Shown: piece by piece, positions 61,801-64,000 of the stretch
Layout: each line of letters opens with the position of its first letter
How positions within the stretch are numbered: position 1 is the stretch's first letter
Assembly (NCBI GenBank): GCA_015179025.1
Contig: WHUX01000041.1
Location: forward strand, 62,001 to 126,000
Reading direction: 5' to 3'
Origin: Terfezia claveryi
Lineage: Eukaryota > Ascomycota > Pezizomycetes > Pezizales > Pezizaceae
DNA length: 64,000 bases
Translations under genes and position numbers: made by a program
The notes under the pieces: model-generated
The model's input: only the letters and a program-made list of their open reading frames with translations
What the model was told of the DNA's origin: nothing
Database searches by the model: none

Positions 61801-62181
61801 GAACAATGCTACCATTGCCAATATCCGCTTTTGTCAAGGCAGTTTTTTGTCTTTCCATGCCAGCATGCGTTCCATAGTGATTGCTTGACTGCACAGATAC
61901 TAAAACAGGCTGGTGCAGGGAAGAAGAAGAGGATTCATACTTTGCAAAATGAAATCTCGAAGGGGGTGGCTACGGGGAAGGCGAGGGAGAGGGCGGTGGA
62001 AGAGCTGGATGGGTTAATTGCTAACGCATGGTATGTTTTTGGCCTTTGAGATTCTTTTATATATCGATGGAGTACTAACTCCGTGGCCCGTTGCAGCATT
62101 TTGTGCAGTGAGTTTGCGGTTAAAGCTATTGATCAGCCATTCATTGGGCCTGAAGATGACAAGGATGAATGGGCGCTGTGA
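58847..62181 (+). CDS. VPS18: Vacuolar sorting protein Vps18 (Pep3), CORVET/HOPS core RING subunit
   Basis: Nine exons: 58847-59078, 59169-59663, 59714-60216, 60273-60470, 60522-61022, 61070-61461, 61510-61600, 61657-62030 and 62097-62181. They encode 956 residues. All eight introns are GT-AG, 47-90 nt; most show CTAAY or CTGAY branch sites. The N-terminal half is the Pep3/Vps18 beta-propeller (PIFTKFFESEVA, YYAWLSSTGVYHG). The middle is a clathrin-repeat-like alpha-solenoid (DKSFDEAYRYAE, SSKSFEEVCLTFLD, IMQRIMIASWLIEVFMSKLN). The signature IKTAIEFLKQCELLKIEDL and IPFFPDFVVIDDFK follows, then a coiled coil. Last comes a RING-H2 (CYHCQYPLLSRQFFVFPCQH, AFHSDC, CILCSE) and the ending DEWAL. The protein tethers endosomes and vacuoles. 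The ATG gives the conserved start MAFDPSYGLG. All exons are in frame without repair. Confidence 0.97.
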
Positions 62182-63208
62182 ATCTATGATTCTATTAAAT
62201 CTGCTTTTGTTGCTTTTAATATACTCCCTTTACATAGCAGTACCTACATGATGTTTGCCTTACGAGTAATGTGTATTTTTAGAGAGGAGGGAAGGAAGTG
62301 GGGGGGGAACATAATGTTGGCCACGACGTAACATACCAACGTCTGCACGTGACATATATAGGTACTGTTGAATCCTAACGCCAATGTCAAGACTATCTCC
62401 CAGCTTTGATATAGCACCGTATTTGTTATTTGAAAAAAAAAAAAACCCCCTCCTCCCCAGATTTTTACAACATACATATAAACAACCAAATCATTAATAA
62501 TAATAAAATTAAAAGTTTTAAAAAAAAATAAAATAAAATAAAAAAAAGCAAAAAGATGTTTGTGGTTGTTTTGGGGGGTGGGGGGTGGGGAAAGGGTTTT
62601 GAAGAATAGGTGGGAAAAAATGCGAGAAAAAAAAAAAAAAAACATAGGTAACACGATTATTTAGATATTATTATATCATTATCATTTTTTAGCTGAGCAA
62701 GGCATAAAAAAACCTCTCTTAGTTATCTGTCAGAGACACAGAGATTTTTTTTTAAAAAAAACAAAGAAGAAAAAAAAAAAAGAAAGAAAAAAAGAAAAGG
62801 AAAGTTCCTCTATAGCACAAAAAAAAAAAACGCCCATGCTAATCTCTCTAAATCCTACGAAAAGCTCTGCTCTCTATTTGTATATAAAAACATAACAGCT
62901 AGCAAAAGCAACGGACATCCCATCCCGTAAGTAATTTTTAAAATAAAAAAATAAAAATAAAAATCAGCCATTGGAGGGGCATAAAAGATGAGTTAGAGAG
63001 CCAAGTTAGACGGGGTGATGATTCATTCTGTAGATACTAATGCTTGTATTGGTTTGGTTTGCTCTGCCAGTAGATATGCTTGTTCGGGTCCTGGTGATTG
63101 TGATGATGTAGCCGGGTGTTGAGACTACCGGTCCATTACTCTCCTTGTCCATCCTCTCGAGTGAATTCAGATAATTTCTCTGCCACAATATTTCCTCAAG
63201 TTCCCTCC
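62182..63208. other. Convergent intergenic region, very AT-rich
   Basis: This is the 3' region of VPS18 (+) and of the DUF155 gene (-). It is full of A and T runs and aaaat repeats (62440-62840, 62940-62965), with a G-rich stretch at 62570-62590. No gene. Confidence 0.55.
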
Positions 63209-64000
63209 TCACTTTACCCCATCCACTTTCTCAGGTTCCTCCGTCCTCATTTCCCCCACCACCGGTGCCACATTTGGGACTAACATCTCCGCAGCAAGAA
63301 CTTCTCTTGCAGCATCCTCACCCTTCTCCTTCTCTTTTCCCCTCTCTCCCTTCTCCACCTTCCTTCTCTCCTTCCTCTCATTCCACAACCTATTAACCTC
63401 AAACCCCACCTCCACCGCAATCAACACAATAATCATCCATTCCAGCACCAACCCATGTCGCTCACTCAACGCCCCCCTTAGAGTGCCTACAACATCACTA
63501 GCATATCCCATCCTCTCATTCGCCACATCAATCCTCCGCTCCACATCTAGTGCCCTCCCCACCTCCTCATACGCCCTTTCAAGACCAAGCTCATGCTTTG
63601 TATCCCAGAATAGATCGGGTAAAGGATCAGTTAGCTCAGAGTAGAGATTTAACTGTGCACGCAGCAGAAGGAGTTCTCCTGTTTTGCGGAGGATGAAGGA
63701 CCGGGTGTAGGTGTATGGTGTGCGCGAGCTAGTTTCGCGGAGGAGGTGGAGGAGAAGAAAGGGGAAGCGGGGCGGGGAGGCGAGGTGTGTGGGAATGGGG
63801 TAGATGGACTGAAGGTAGGTTGAGAGGAGGGACTCGAGGTGGGCGAGTTTAGTACTGCGGGAGAGACCGGAGGAGAAGGCGAGTTTTGTGAGGAGGATGG
63901 GGAGGGTTTCTGATGGATCAACAGGGGGAATATGAGGTTGGTATGAGGGAAGGATGGTTTGTAGTGCTGTAGTTGTTGTATTGGTTGGCGTGTTCTCCTC
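63209..64000 (-). CDS. RMND1/Rmd1-type DUF155 protein, 5' end outside the window
   Basis: The last 263 codons are open from the window edge to the stop at 63209-63211, with no start inside. The sequence shows the DUF155 C-terminal half: RSFILRKTGELLLLRAQLNL, SELTDPLPDLFWDTK, AYEEVGRALDVERRIDVANE, a helical segment, and the hallmark near-terminal membrane helix HGLVLEWMIIVLIAVEV. In this family the LEW-type hydrophobic segment lies near the end. The mitochondrial members (human RMND1, a yeast homologue) support mitochondrial translation; other fungal members have poorly known roles. A Lys/Glu-rich tail of ~50 residues follows the helix. Which subfamily this belongs to needs the missing N-terminus. 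Confidence 0.88.
   Translation of the reverse strand, partial: EENTPTNTTTTALQTILPSYQPHIPPVDPSETLPILLTKLAFSSGLSRSTKLAHLESLLSTYLQSIYPIPTHLASPPRFPFLLLHLLRETSSRTPYTYTRSFILRKTGELLLLRAQLNLYSELTDPLPDLFWDTKHELGLERAYEEVGRALDVERRIDVANERMGYASDVVGTLRGALSERHGLVLEWMIIVLIAVEVGFEVNRLWNERKERRKVEKGERGKEKEKGEDAAREVLAAEMLVPNVAPVVGEMRTEEPEKVDGVK

Noticed and set aside
62182..63000. Possible CRISPR-like or ordered repeat array in the A/T-rich tract
   Set aside because: Only homopolymers and short aaaat microsatellites; no regular repeat-spacer structure, and the genome is eukaryotic.

Overview
This is a gene-sparse nuclear stretch from a filamentous ascomycete. The evidence is short GT-AG introns of 47-90 nt with CTAAC/CTGAT-type branch sites, recognisably fungal orthologues (VPS18, SOF1, an RMND1-like DUF155 protein, a fungal secreted phospholipase A2, a DUF6594 protein), a Tad1-type LINE and Tc1/mariner and pogo-like debris. 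About ten cellular genes in 64 kb with long TE-laden spacers would suit a repeat-rich Pezizomycotina genome such as a truffle-like Pezizales. That placement is inference.

Layout. 1-4.8 kb: no gene seen. 4.8-9.2 kb: a large, very acidic DUF6594 protein (+). 13.0-13.6 kb: secreted phospholipase A2 (-). 15.6-26.2 kb: a segmental tandem duplication; each unit holds a transposon-like relic block followed by a degenerate BTB-domain gene (17.6-19.3 and 24.4-26.2 kb), with a Tc1/mariner relic between the units. 29.8-30.9 kb: a secreted SMP-30/gluconolactonase-like gene. 31.4-42.8 kb: a LINE cluster built around an 8.1-kb Tad1-like element (33.56-41.68 kb) that appears to have inserted into an older inverted copy. 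43.3-51.3 kb: pogo-like and fold-back non-autonomous elements, an F-box gene (46.6-47.5 kb) and a second Tc1 relic. 53.5-54.5 kb: a secreted repeat protein with 14 tandem heptads. 55.9-64 kb: a conventional housekeeping block, SOF1 (-), VPS18 (+) and a DUF155 gene (-, cut by the window end).

The housekeeping genes do unconnected jobs: 18S rRNA processing, vacuolar tethering and probably mitochondrial membrane function. No operon-like or cluster logic is seen. The phospholipase, the lactonase-like enzyme and the repeat protein are all predicted to be secreted. Several reading frames (the DUF6594 gene, lactonase, repeat protein and both LINE ORFs) are broken by slips that can all be explained by one missing base each, three of them at C7/G7 runs. 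Base undercalling in the assembly should therefore be excluded before calling these genes dead.
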